Source: Laspinema palackyanum D2a (GTDB taxonomy: Bacteria > Cyanobacteriota > Cyanobacteriia > Cyanobacteriales > Laspinemataceae). From it: a DNA stretch of 64,000 nt. Of this stretch, positions 1-8,249 are shown piece after piece (the stretch's first letter is position 1; the number at the start of each line of letters is the position of its first letter). The DNA is taken from contig JAMXFF010000009.1 of the NCBI GenBank assembly GCA_025370845.1, positions 1 to 64,000 of the forward strand, written 5' to 3'. Both the position numbers and the translations under genes were made by a program. The notes beneath the pieces were generated by a model. The model saw only the letters and a list, made by a program, of their open reading frames with translations, did not search any database and was not told the origin of the DNA.

Positions 1-72
1 CGTTCTCTTCCATTTTACATCAGAGAGAACGCCTTTCCTTTTCTCGATTGCCCTTTAGAATGAAACAGCCCT

Positions 73-146
73 ACCTTAAGAAGGGGGAGGCCAGAGGAAT
101 AAATATTTAGTTTCTGGGGGGCTTTAAAGAATTTTGCAAGAAGTCT
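73..146. repeat. Right-end fragment of the AGACCTCTTGC-ended dispersed element
   Basis: This stretch carries the body and right end of the element seen complete at 36418-36606 and 50215-50404: an aagggggaggccagaggaat block, then ggggggctttaaagaatttt and the end GCAAGAAGTCT. The right end differs from the other copies by one base (GAAGTCT for GAGGTCT). The left terminal repeat is not visible, so the copy is truncated or decayed. Confidence 0.6.
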
Positions 147-173
147 ATTCCTCTTGTCTGAAAAAATCCACCT

Positions 174-1775
174 TTAACCCAACAAATTGAACCCTTCCGG
201 CGACTGTCCCAAATCCCAAAGAGCATCGGATAAACTTCCCGCTTCAACCATTGCCAAAGGAAGGGAAGCCATTGAAGCGATCGGACTATCAAAACACTCA
301 GGCGGCAAATCGGGAGGCAGTGCAGGATAAAGCGGTATAGGGGGAGGCGGAGGAGCGAGGAATGGATACCGATAAATGACAGAATAAGGAGTGGGATTTG
401 TCAGTTCATCAGATGCTTCCACCATCAGGACTAAATTCTCTGGATTAACGTTCTGTTGATTAAAATTTTGTTGTGTTAACACCTCAAGGACGAGGCTATT
501 CGGATCCGTGGAATTCACTTCAGCAACCACCGTAAAAGCTTCCGGAGGCAGAACCGTTGTTTCAATCGGTAAATTAACTTGCTCTAAAACTTGGGCATCG
601 ATTCCGGTCCAGAGGACATCCAAATTCAACGGATCCCGCAAAGATTCAGGGAAAAAATCAGGATTAACATTAATCACTTTAATATTAATCTGATCGCTCA
701 ACCCTGGAAACTCCAAGATGGGGTTACGCAAATATTCCAAGCGATAATAATCTACCCGATTCTCATTTGAAATTAGCCCATCTACCCGGTCGGGATTGGC
801 AACTTGTCGGACTTCGTGTAAATTTTGCCGAATACCTAATTGAACTTCCCCTAAAAAAGGAGCCGTTGCTAAATTATTTTTCAAAGCTTCTACCTCCGCA
901 GCTAACGGAGTCTTTTGACGGAGTTCCTCAAATCCAAAAGCCATAAAATGCGCGATCGCATCTCGGTTAGTTAACCCCGCTTGCTGCAAATCAACATTAC
1001 TGGCTAAATAGGTATTCACATCAAAATACGGCGAAGCTCTGCGGCCCTCATCTCGACCAAAATCTTGAAAATGCTCAAACAACTGGGTATCATTAAAACC
1101 CCCTAAATCTGGATGCTGACTGCGATAGTACAAACTAGAATACACCAGATTTTCTTGTAATCTATCTTGAACTTGACTAACAAAACTCAGGCGTGTTCTT
1201 TGCTTTCCCTCATCCACCCCAAACCGGATAAAATGTTCTAACGCCTGTTCATTGGTAAACCCAATCTGCTGTAAATCACCGGAGTTCTCCAGATAAGTTT
1301 GAACAGAAAAAGATGAACTCCCCTGGCGGCCTTCATTGACCCCAAAGTTCACAAAATGCTGAAAGAGCTGCTGATTACTCAGTCCCCCTAAATCCGCATA
1401 TCGTTGTTGGTAATACTCCGCATTGAAGTATTCAGGACGAACCCGTAACTGAATCGCCGGACTAAAGGGAGAGAAAATCACCAAATCAGTTTGGACTCTC
1501 AAAGGCCGCCCTTCATCGAGTCCAAAATCTCGTAAATGCTCAAAAGCAGTCCTTAAGCGAGTTTGGGGAGAATTAAAAGCCTCTGCATTAGGATAAATTC
1601 CGCAATTCCAGTCCGCATAAGTATCCAACATTTGGGGCGTTACCCATCGGGAAAATTCTCGCCCTTCTACCAACCCAAACGTGATTAAATGTTGTAAAGC
1701 TTGTTCATTACTCAACCCGCCTAGATCTGGATTAACGCTGCGATAGTAGCTCGGCTCGAATAGCTCTAAGGCCAT
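174..1775 (-). CDS. Repeat protein with six YYxxxxPDLGG...HFxxFGxxEGR units
   Basis: I recognise the repeat but not a specific function. The N-terminal half (about residues 7-300 of 533) has six units of roughly 35-50 residues. Each opens with an aromatic-rich stretch, passes through (P)DLGGLSN or DLQQxGxTN, and closes on HFxxFGxxEGR. Units of the two types partly alternate. Related motifs occur in cyanobacterial calcium-binding exported proteins and near glycosyltransferases. The C-terminal part (about 320-533) lacks the repeat, contains a proline run (PPPPPIPLYP, near residue 475) and resembles no fold I can name. No signal peptide is visible, and I saw no RTX nonapeptides. The start is supported by AGGA seven bases before the ATG. 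A structural or surface-associated role is inference only. Confidence 0.85.
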   Translation of the reverse strand: MALELFEPSYYRSVNPDLGGLSNEQALQHLITFGLVEGREFSRWVTPQMLDTYADWNCGIYPNAEAFNSPQTRLRTAFEHLRDFGLDEGRPLRVQTDLVIFSPFSPAIQLRVRPEYFNAEYYQQRYADLGGLSNQQLFQHFVNFGVNEGRQGSSSFSVQTYLENSGDLQQIGFTNEQALEHFIRFGVDEGKQRTRLSFVSQVQDRLQENLVYSSLYYRSQHPDLGGFNDTQLFEHFQDFGRDEGRRASPYFDVNTYLASNVDLQQAGLTNRDAIAHFMAFGFEELRQKTPLAAEVEALKNNLATAPFLGEVQLGIRQNLHEVRQVANPDRVDGLISNENRVDYYRLEYLRNPILEFPGLSDQINIKVINVNPDFFPESLRDPLNLDVLWTGIDAQVLEQVNLPIETTVLPPEAFTVVAEVNSTDPNSLVLEVLTQQNFNQQNVNPENLVLMVEASDELTNPTPYSVIYRYPFLAPPPPPIPLYPALPPDLPPECFDSPIASMASLPLAMVEAGSLSDALWDLGQSPEGFNLLG

Positions 1776-2107
1776 AATAATTTCCTAGGAAGTTTATGCT
1801 ACTCCTACCCTAACTTGTGAATCGGGTTTCGTCAAATTTGAGGCCATTCGGTACCCCAGTGACCTGATCTAAGATTCAGGAAAAATCCAGGAAAAATATT
1901 TAATTCTTAACTTAAATCAATAAATCGGTGTAAATTGTGAGGTTATTTTTCTGGATTACCCTGAAAATCAACGCGATCGCCCAGAACTTCTCACTTAAGC
2001 GCCTCACCGGAGGTAAAGCCTCCAAGAGGGCGTGCCTCGGCTTCAGATTTCGTCACGCGGAATCTACTCTACTCTCTCTACTCGTGACATGGCTGAAGCG
2101 ATGTCAC

Positions 2108-2209
2108 GACTTACACAAATTTTGAGAATTAACCCTAAATGACTGTAGAGGCGATTCGCGAATCGCCTTTACAGTCATTTAGGGTTTAGTGTTAAAGATT
2201 GCTTAAGTC
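2108..2209. repeat. Palindromic dispersed element with GACTTACgCAA ends (copy 1)
   Basis: The ends are imperfect inverted repeats (GACTTACACAAAT... and ...ATTGCTTAAGTC). The core is the palindrome CCTAAATGACTGTAGAGGCGATT / AATCGCCTTTACAGTCATTTAGG. Related copies lie at 50150-50442 (interrupted) and 52872-52966. At about 100 bp with no coding capacity it looks like a non-autonomous, MITE-type element. Confidence 0.7.
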
Positions 2210-2325
2210 CTGACTACAAAAGACTCCAAACCATATAAGCCAAGCCGCCGGACTCTCGGACAGCCGACTGCACCAACACCCACTCGGCGGCCAAATTCGC
2301 TCTTGCCTCTAGTCCCAGAAAGCCC

Positions 2326-2390
2326 AGAAACCGGGTTTTTGCAATAACCTTAACTGTAAGGCATAATGTTTCCTAAGAAGCCCGGTTTCT
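2326..2390. repeat. Inverted repeat AGAAACCGGG...CCCGGTTTCT
   Basis: Ten-base perfect arms are separated by 45 bases, directly upstream of the toxin-antitoxin operon. It could be a repeat element, a terminator-like structure or an operator; the sequence alone does not decide. It lies 36 bases before the antitoxin start codon. Confidence 0.45.
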
Positions 2391-2426
2391 CAACCGCCTA
2401 AGCAACCTACCCTATCAACCCCGCCC

Positions 2427-2681
2427 ATGCAAAACCCTCCTCTAATCCGACAACAACTTGATCGCGAACTCGATCGCCTTCCCCCCGAATCCTTAACCCA
2501 AATTCTCGCTTTTGCCCGCTCCCTTCAACCCCAAACCGATTACACTACCCTTTGGGAAAACTGGTTTGCTGAAGTGGATACCCTCCCCCTCGATTCCCCA
2601 CCTCCTAACGTAGAAACCGCACCGCCAAACTACAGTGATTACCTTGTTGAAAAATACCGTGATCAAGGATTGAATCTGTGA
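2427..2681 (+). CDS. Putative VapB-type antitoxin of a PIN toxin
   Basis: An 84-residue protein placed directly before a PIN-domain toxin, which it overlaps by four bases (GTGA). The N-terminal 35 residues (RQQLDRELDRLPPESLTQIL) form a predicted amphipathic helix like those of cyanobacterial antitoxins of the DUF2281/VapB-like class. The acidic, proline-rich C-terminal half (PPPNVETAPPNYSDY) is the sort of flexible segment that wraps a PIN toxin. No ribbon-helix-helix or AbrB DNA-binding signature is obvious, so autoregulation cannot be asserted. The name rests mainly on gene order and coupling. Confidence 0.7.
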   Translation: MQNPPLIRQQLDRELDRLPPESLTQILAFARSLQPQTDYTTLWENWFAEVDTLPLDSPPPNVETAPPNYSDYLVEKYRDQGLNL

Positions 2682-3094
2682 TTCTCTGTGACACTGGCAT
2701 TTTGATTACCATTGTCGATCGCCGACAGCCCAAACACCACGTTTACCGCCAAGCTATTAGTCGTTACGCCTGCCCCTTGCTGACAACTTGGGCTTGTCTC
2801 ACAGAAGCCATGTATCTGACTCATCGGCTAGGCGGTTGGACAATGCAACATCAACTGGGCCAGCTAATTATCAATGGCGGGCTCATCACTTATGCCATTG
2901 ATACAGAGCAACAGATGACCCGTTTGTTAGCATTGATGGAACAATATCGCGATCGCCCAATGGACTTTGCCGATGCAACTCTTGTATGGGTAGCAGAAGA
3001 GACCGGACAGCGCCAAATTTTAACCCTGGACTCTGATTTTTTATTTTATCGGATTCATAACCGCGATAGTTTTGAGATTATATCCGTCGATTAG
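2678..3094 (+). CDS. PIN-domain ribonuclease toxin, VapC-like
   Basis: A 138-residue PIN domain, normal length for VapC. The acidic metal-binding set is visible: Asp5 in LCDTGIL, a Glu near residue 43 in CLTEAM, Asp near 97 in MDFADA and Asp near 118 in TLDSDF. PIN toxins are Mg2+-dependent endoribonucleases, usually aimed at tRNA or rRNA. Translation starts at GTG inside the antitoxin stop codon, so expression is coupled to the antitoxin. All catalytic positions are present, so it is probably active. Its RNA target cannot be read from the sequence. Confidence 0.85.
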   Translation: MILCDTGILITIVDRRQPKHHVYRQAISRYACPLLTTWACLTEAMYLTHRLGGWTMQHQLGQLIINGGLITYAIDTEQQMTRLLALMEQYRDRPMDFADATLVWVAEETGQRQILTLDSDFLFYRIHNRDSFEIISVD

Positions 3095-3247
3095 GGGAAA
3101 ATGACTCCCGCGCCCGATGGTCTTCTTTTTCAAGTGCGATCGGCCCAGTTGCCGTGGTCACCTCTGGGCGACGTTAGGAACGCCTCGGGGGTTTCGGGTA
3201 ATGCTGCTCAATCCACTGATTGTTTTGGGCTATTTGCTGGGAATCTT

Positions 3248-3300
3248 CTCCAGAAAACTAGCTCCGTCGGATCGTCGCAGTCGGAGCTAGTTTTCTGGAG
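3248..3300. terminator. Perfect 19-bp hairpin between the toxin gene and the Big2 operon
   Basis: CTCCAGAAAACTAGCTCCG (3248-3266) pairs perfectly with 3282-3300 across a 15-base loop. There is no T-run after it on the plus strand, so it is either a terminator of unusual form or a repeat-derived stem. It ends 78 bases before the next gene. An open frame of 68 codons running through it (3101-3307) is not credible as a gene. Confidence 0.5.
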
Positions 3301-3378
3301 CGATTAATGATACTATAAAGTTCGAGACGTTAAAGGGTCGTAAGAGCTTTCCCCTGAACCTTACAAATAACTCGGCTT

Positions 3379-4758
3379 ATGACATCAGAAGTTCCTTCAA
3401 AATCTCAGTCTGATTCAGGACTGCGGAATCAACTTTCTAAATATTTTGGAGGGTTGCTCGGCATATTTCTGATTTGGACTGTCCTACTCGTCACCTATAC
3501 CCTAATTCACCAACATGGCTGTAGTGCTATTATCTGGTGGCAGCAGGGTGACCAAGTAAGCTGTTGGCAAACCTCAGTCACCCCCGAATCCATAGAAATT
3601 AGACCCGGAGAAACCGCTACCCTCAACGCCAAGGCCACAGGGACAGGCGATTATACCCCCGAAATTCACTGGAAATCCAAAAATCGAGGCATCGCCTTTT
3701 TAGATAAAGAGGAGGGAAAACAGGTCTTAGTCCAAGGAAAAGACGCGGGGAAAACGGAAGTCTCGGTCAGGATTGGCTTGGAGAATCAAAATTCAGCCAA
3801 AAAATCAGTCCAGTTTCAAATTCCTATTGAAGTTTTACCCAGTTTAAGCATTAAACCCCAAGAGTTGCGAATCAAAGAAGGAGTTGAAAAACAACTTTCT
3901 GTTGACTTTACTGGTGTTAGATGGTTGAAAAACAAGTCGATTTCTTGGCAAGTCGCTAATCCCAACATCATCCAAATTGATGAGACGAATCGAGTCAAGG
4001 CTCTAAAAACTGGAACCACAACCCTAACAGCCGTTTGGACAGAAAACCCCCGTGTCAGTCAAACCATTGGGGTTTCTGTGATTGAGAATCCGCCTCAAAT
4101 TACCGGGATTCAGCTTCAATCTTACCCCAAACAGATCTATGTTGGCGAAACGGTTCATTTGAACGCCCAAGCGAGTTGTCAAGGGAATTGTACGGCGGCG
4201 GATACCCGGATGTTTTGGTCTTCAGATCATCCCGAGCAAGCAACTATTTCCCCCGATGGCGATCTCAATGGGTTAGATCGGGGACAAGTTACCCTAACAG
4301 CTACTCCAATTATCGATGAAAGCCAGTCCCGCTCGGTTACAGTTGGGATTCTCGATCCTATTGTCACCGATGTTCAGGTTCAACCTTCCTCGGTGAAGGT
4401 TGGAGTGAATAACCAGAAACGGGTTCAAGCGAAGCTAGACGGACGAGGCTATTTCAACAAAAGTGTTTCTTGGACTTCAGCTAATCCCAACATTGCTCAA
4501 GTCGATGACAATGGAATGGTGACTGGGGTGAAGAAAGGGAAAACTAGGCTTGAGGCTCGCTCAGTCAGTCATCCAGACCAGGTGGCTGTAGCCGAGGTGA
4601 ATGTGAAATCTGCGGGATGTTCCCCCGGAACGGCTGCTGCGATTGGAGCCGTCGTAACCATCGGAAGTAGTGCGTTACTGGTTCCTCCTCCCATTGCCTT
4701 TGTGGCGGGAAGTGCGGCGGCTACTGGACTATGTTGGATTATAGATCAAGTCAATTAG
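3379..4758 (+). CDS. Membrane-anchored protein with Big2 (Ig-like group 2) domains
   Basis: 459 residues. One membrane segment lies at about 24-44 (LLGIFLIWTVLLVTYTLI). Four Ig-like group 2 modules follow at about 70-150, 153-235, 240-325 and 330-412, each with the family hallmarks (PGETATLNA, W.S.NP.IA.VD..G.V.G...G...). The C-terminus (about 416-455) is alanine- and glycine-rich and hydrophobic, possibly a second membrane hairpin. Big2 domains are extracellular adhesion or spacer folds, so the body probably faces the periplasm. It is first in a three-gene operon with a small membrane protein (19 bases downstream) and a fused ABC ATPase-permease. I infer an envelope protein exported by, or working with, that transporter. 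Confidence 0.85.
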   Translation: MTSEVPSKSQSDSGLRNQLSKYFGGLLGIFLIWTVLLVTYTLIHQHGCSAIIWWQQGDQVSCWQTSVTPESIEIRPGETATLNAKATGTGDYTPEIHWKSKNRGIAFLDKEEGKQVLVQGKDAGKTEVSVRIGLENQNSAKKSVQFQIPIEVLPSLSIKPQELRIKEGVEKQLSVDFTGVRWLKNKSISWQVANPNIIQIDETNRVKALKTGTTTLTAVWTENPRVSQTIGVSVIENPPQITGIQLQSYPKQIYVGETVHLNAQASCQGNCTAADTRMFWSSDHPEQATISPDGDLNGLDRGQVTLTATPIIDESQSRSVTVGILDPIVTDVQVQPSSVKVGVNNQKRVQAKLDGRGYFNKSVSWTSANPNIAQVDDNGMVTGVKKGKTRLEARSVSHPDQVAVAEVNVKSAGCSPGTAAAIGAVVTIGSSALLVPPPIAFVAGSAAATGLCWIIDQVN

Positions 4759-4777
4759 AAAAATGGGAGAATGAATC

Positions 4778-5056
4778 ATGAATGACTCAGATAAAATCTT
4801 CGGAATCCCTAAAAGTTTAGCCAAAATTATCGCGGGTTTAGCGGCTTTTGTACTAATTGCGAGCTTGCTATCCAGTCAAATTTGCATTTTCTCGACCTGC
4901 ACAACTGATTCTGTATTCACTCCAGAAATGCTCATTGGTGGCGCAGTTACATTAATTTTGATGAGTATGTTTCCCATCCCCTTGGTTCCGGCGTTATTGT
5001 CAGGTCTGGGAGTGTGGTTATTACTCCAAAATCTCGGCTGGTTTCAAATGCTTTAA
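4778..5056 (+). CDS. Small membrane protein of the Big2/ABC operon
   Basis: 92 residues with hydrophobic stretches at about 15-35, 50-70 and 72-88. I do not recognise the family. A cysteine-containing loop (CIFSTCTTD) sits between the first two segments. GGGAG nine bases before the ATG supports the start, and the gene lies between the Big2 protein and the ABC transporter at spacings of 19 and 39 bases. A transporter accessory subunit, or the immunity or partner protein of the Big2 product, are both possible. Neither is shown. Confidence 0.75.
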   Translation: MNDSDKIFGIPKSLAKIIAGLAAFVLIASLLSSQICIFSTCTTDSVFTPEMLIGGAVTLILMSMFPIPLVPALLSGLGVWLLLQNLGWFQML

Positions 5057-5095
5057 CCTCATGCTAATTTTTTTTCTGATTTTGGGATTTACATC

Positions 5096-6643
5096 ATGAA
5101 AACCGCCATCCAAATCCGGGACTTGTCAAAAAGTTATGTCATCAACAAGCAAAGCCAAAAGGTCCTGGATAAGATAAATCTCGACATTTTGCCCGGTGAA
5201 TTTATTTTGCTACGGGGCGATAATGGCTCGGGCAAAACAACGCTGGTCAACCTAATTTGTGGCTTGCAGGCTCCTGATGAGGGGTCAATTGAAATTTTTG
5301 GAAAATCGCCCAAAGACCCGCAAGCACATCTTAAACTGGGAACGATGCTGCAACGAGCCAAGCCCGTGGAAGGGTTAACGGTCAAAGAGACCATTCGGCT
5401 GTTTCAAAGTTATTATCCTCAGCCATTTGATTTAGCTGAAACCATCGAGCGATCGCGCCTAACGACCAAGCAAAATGATTACGCCACTACCCTCGCTGGC
5501 GGTCAGGCTCAATCCCTCTATTTTGCCCTAGCCATTGTCGGAAATCCCGATATTTTAATTCTTGATGAGCCGACGAACAATCTCAGTTCCGAAGCTCGCC
5601 AAAATTTCTGGAAACAAGTGCGGGAGTTTCAGCAGCAAAGGAAAACAATTTTGGCGATTAGTCACAGTGAACAAGATTGTGATGAAATTGCTTATTTGGT
5701 TACCCGGGAAGTGCGCTTAAGTAACGACAATGGAAACTTAGAAATTCAAGAGTTTCCTCCTTATCAGGCTCTAAAAAATGATTACCATGAGTTTGAGGAA
5801 GGGGCTAAACTCAAATCCGAGTCCAGTGCCGATGGCGAAAACTCCTCTAACTTAAAATATAAGTCAGACCCCGGCAGCTTTAGTTTCAAAGCTTTCTGGG
5901 GACAACTATATGTTGAACTGCTGCAAACCTTTCGTAAAGTTGATACCATTATCATCGGCCTGGGATTTGCGATTTTTGCGGGATTCTCGATTGAACAGAA
6001 TACCCCCGACCAGTTTCAATCCCTGGTTGCTGCATCTCTAGCCGCGTTGGTGGTTTTTGTCTGTGTGAGTCAGTTTGGGGTTAAGATTGCCTCAGAACGC
6101 GATCGCGGCTGGTTGAAGTTACTGCGGATCACTCCCCTGTCCTTTACCACCTATCTAGCCGCTAAAGTGGGGAACTTCCTGGTGTTAGCCTCCTTAATGA
6201 CTGGATTGGCTTTTGTCAGCGGTTGGGGTGCGAGTCAGTTCAGCGAAAACTCCTCATTCATCTGGGAACCCTGGATGTTTTACCTGAGCTTTATCCTAGT
6301 CTTAGGAGTCGTTCCCTTCGCCATTTTTAGCTTTACCCTGGCATATCTCTTCAAAACCGAATCGTTGAACTTTGCCCTTTTAGCTTTCCTGGCCATTATG
6401 GCACTTAGCTCTGGCTTAAATATCTCACGCTTACTTCCTCAAGCTTGGGTGAGATATATTATTCTCTTTTTACCCACTTATCACTATGGCCAACTTGTCG
6501 CTTGGATGGGAGAGGTGAAACTGGAAGGGATATTCCGCTTTGATGGCTACCATCTGATTCATATCCAATGGCTGCTGTGGTGGACGGTTGTGGCGGGGAT
6601 GCTGGCGCGATGGGTGTATCGTCGGGAACGACTCTCGGGATAG
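5096..6643 (+). CDS. Fused ABC transporter: N-terminal ATPase, C-terminal ABC-2 permease
   Basis: 515 residues. The ATP-binding domain (about 5-215) has Walker A GDNGSGKTT (41-49), Q-loop glutamine in TMLQRAK, a signature LAGGQ variant, Walker B DILILDEPTNN and the switch histidine in ISHSEQD. A charged linker (about 220-265) leads to a membrane domain (about 270-510) with around six hydrophobic segments, typical of ABC-2 exporters. ATPase-first, permease-second on one chain is the half-transporter order of the ABCG/White class; bacterial ABC-2 systems more often split the two. It should dimerise to export a lipid, glycan, peptide or drug; the substrate is unknown. It closes the operon begun by the Big2 protein, and a palindromic repeat follows. 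Confidence 0.9.
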   Translation: MKTAIQIRDLSKSYVINKQSQKVLDKINLDILPGEFILLRGDNGSGKTTLVNLICGLQAPDEGSIEIFGKSPKDPQAHLKLGTMLQRAKPVEGLTVKETIRLFQSYYPQPFDLAETIERSRLTTKQNDYATTLAGGQAQSLYFALAIVGNPDILILDEPTNNLSSEARQNFWKQVREFQQQRKTILAISHSEQDCDEIAYLVTREVRLSNDNGNLEIQEFPPYQALKNDYHEFEEGAKLKSESSADGENSSNLKYKSDPGSFSFKAFWGQLYVELLQTFRKVDTIIIGLGFAIFAGFSIEQNTPDQFQSLVAASLAALVVFVCVSQFGVKIASERDRGWLKLLRITPLSFTTYLAAKVGNFLVLASLMTGLAFVSGWGASQFSENSSFIWEPWMFYLSFILVLGVVPFAIFSFTLAYLFKTESLNFALLAFLAIMALSSGLNISRLLPQAWVRYIILFLPTYHYGQLVAWMGEVKLEGIFRFDGYHLIHIQWLLWWTVVAGMLARWVYRRERLSG

Positions 6644-6665
6644 GCGGTGATGTTACTCTCGTGAC

Positions 6666-6737
6666 GAGGCTCTGCCGCCTGTTCTGTAACAGGCGGCAGA
6701 GCCTCCAGAGGGCGTGACTCGGCGGAGCCAAGTCACG
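6666..6737. repeat. Double-hairpin palindromic repeat after the ABC operon
   Basis: An 18-bp perfect stem (6666-6683 with 6688-6705, loop CTGT) is followed by a 7-bp stem CGTGACT/AGTCACG (6713-6719 with 6731-6737). A degenerate relative with the gagggcgtg..tcggc...gtcacg block occurs near 2020-2110. No T-run follows. It may end transcription of the ABC operon, but its recurrence suggests a dispersed repeat. The rest of the 290-base spacer to the next gene shows nothing else. Confidence 0.6.
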
Positions 6738-6933
6738 AGGAACAGGGGATATAGTGAGAATTGAGTTTTATATAGCAGGTGGGGTTGAGCGCTTACCTGA
6801 TTAGTCTTTCAATTACCACAAAATCTCTAATTTGTCAAGACTTTCAGCAATTTGGCAACTCGCAGAATGGAGTGAATATCATAGTAAGGGAGGAAACCAG
6901 CTCTGTTGAAATAATCCCTAAAACAAAAAGCCT

Positions 6934-7812
6934 ATGACTGCTCAATTGATGGACTGGATGACTGTTGCATGGGGAATCATGCAAGGTAATCATCGCTTTA
7001 TGGTGTGGAATACGTTTTTAGCGGTTGTCCCCTTAGCGTTGAGTTTTTGGCTGTTTCACAAACCCCGATCGCAATGGTTGCGGTGGGGAGTGTTTCTCAT
7101 CCTAGGGGCCACTTTTCTGCCGACTGCTCATCGGGTTTTCCGGACGGGAATTTTCCTGCTGCAACGAATCAGTGCCGATTACTTAATCTGGATTCTCATC
7201 CTGACTCTGATTTTGATGTCTTCGGAAATTTGGCAGTTGCGGCGCAGTCAAAATAGCTCGACGGTTTCGCGTTCCCTGTTATGGTGGTTGGGATTTGTGG
7301 CGTTTATTGCCTTTTTACCGAATGCGCCTTATGTGTTAACCGATGTGATTCATTTAATCAATGATATTCGCGCTGGACACTCGGTCTGGATGATTACTTT
7401 AGCTTTGATTCCCCAGTATTTGATATTTATGATTGTGGGGTTTCAATCTTATGTTCTGTCGCTGATTTATTTAATTGGTTATATGGAACGCTGTGGGTTA
7501 CGTCGGTGGACTGGGTTAGCGGAAGTGGTGATACATGGATTGACGGCAGTCGGGATTTATCTGGGTCGGTTTCAACGGTTTAATAGTTGGGATATTCTGA
7601 CGGACCCGGATATTTTAGTCAGAAGTGTGATGAATGATTTGATTGGTCGTCGTCCGGTTTTGGTGATGATTGTCACGTTTGTGGTGATTACGGTTTTATA
7701 CTGGTTATTTAAACAATTGACTTTGGCGTTGATGCACCGCAATAGCAGGGTGAAAAGTGCTTGGAGTCCAGTCGCCCCAGTGGAGTCTCCCGCAACGGAT
7801 TCGGAGGCTTAA
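6934..7812 (+). CDS. DUF1361 integral membrane protein
   Basis: 292 residues with about seven hydrophobic segments. The DUF1361 signature AFLPNAPYVLTDVIHL lies at about 126-141, with further family blocks YLGRFQRFNSWDI (about 210-222) and a last membrane segment near 245-265. The family is widespread in bacteria and has no assigned function. The start is the first ATG after a region without a strong ribosome site, so a start a few codons downstream (the ATG of MDWMTV) is possible. It stands alone, with repeat-rich DNA on both sides. Confidence 0.85.
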   Translation: MTAQLMDWMTVAWGIMQGNHRFMVWNTFLAVVPLALSFWLFHKPRSQWLRWGVFLILGATFLPTAHRVFRTGIFLLQRISADYLIWILILTLILMSSEIWQLRRSQNSSTVSRSLLWWLGFVAFIAFLPNAPYVLTDVIHLINDIRAGHSVWMITLALIPQYLIFMIVGFQSYVLSLIYLIGYMERCGLRRWTGLAEVVIHGLTAVGIYLGRFQRFNSWDILTDPDILVRSVMNDLIGRRPVLVMIVTFVVITVLYWLFKQLTLALMHRNSRVKSAWSPVAPVESPATDSEA

Positions 7813-7821
7813 TAATATGAT

Positions 7822-7880
7822 GTTTGCTTGATTACCCAGAGGGACCTAACCCCCCAACCCCCTTCCCTGCGAGGGAAGGG
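7822..7880. repeat. GATTACCCxGAGGGACCTAAC-type element (copy 1)
   Basis: The block GATTACCC-GAGGGACCTAACCCCCCAAC followed by the hairpin CCCTTCCCTGCGAGGGAAGGG recurs in inverse orientation at 11583-11652 and partly at 48958-49010. It is non-coding and stem-forming, probably a dispersed cyanobacterial repeat. Confidence 0.6.
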
Positions 7881-7956
7881 GGAGCAAGAGTGGAAACAAC
7901 CGGCGGGAGATTAATCCCTTACAAGAGTAGGTTTTTTACGCTAAACTGCACCTCTT

Positions 7957-8218
7957 GTCCCCTCCCCTTGGCAAGGTCCGGGTTAGGGTGGGGTCCCTCT
8001 TGGAGGCGATTCCCTACGGGATAGCTCCGCTTACCGCATCTGTATGGAGGCTGGTCCAACCTCTTTCTTCTTGACGTGCGATCGCCCCAGAAGAACCCCA
8101 CCCTAACCCGGACCTTGCCAAGGGGAGGGGACCGGAGAACCCCCGCTGGTTGTTGCAACTTGAGATAGAAGAACCCCACCCTAACCCGGACCTTGCCAAG
8201 GGGAGGGGACCGGAGAAC
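7957..8218. repeat. Three copies of a CCACCCTAACCCGGACCTTG repeat
   Basis: Two direct copies (starting at 8093 and 8171, period 78) and one inverted copy (7957-7997) share ccaccctaacccggacctt, gccaaggggaggggacc and a ggagaac tail. Several open frames on both strands here are products of the repeat and are not genes. The block separates the DUF1361 gene from the convergent PEP-synthase-like gene. Confidence 0.7.
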
Positions 8219-8249
8219 TTCCGGGGGGTGTTGATACTTGATATAAGGG

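Larger units (their letters stand above)
1776..2426. other. Gene-poor spacer with palindromic repeats
   Basis: No convincing gene. A 62-codon open frame at 1937-2125 runs through repeat DNA and lacks a ribosome site. The spacer holds a GGAGG..CCTCC block near 2008-2025, a stem around 2083-2108 (cgtgacat...atgtcacg), the palindromic element at 2108-2209 and an inverted repeat at 2326-2390. The upstream region and promoter of the downstream toxin-antitoxin operon must lie here, but I see no clear promoter boxes. Confidence 0.6.

Noticed and set aside
1937..2125. 62-codon frame in the spacer before the toxin-antitoxin genes
   Set aside because: It runs through palindromic repeats, has no ribosome site and ends in the GACTTAC element.
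3101..3307. 68-codon frame after the PIN toxin
   Set aside because: Its end is formed by the 19-bp hairpin; no homology features and no ribosome site.
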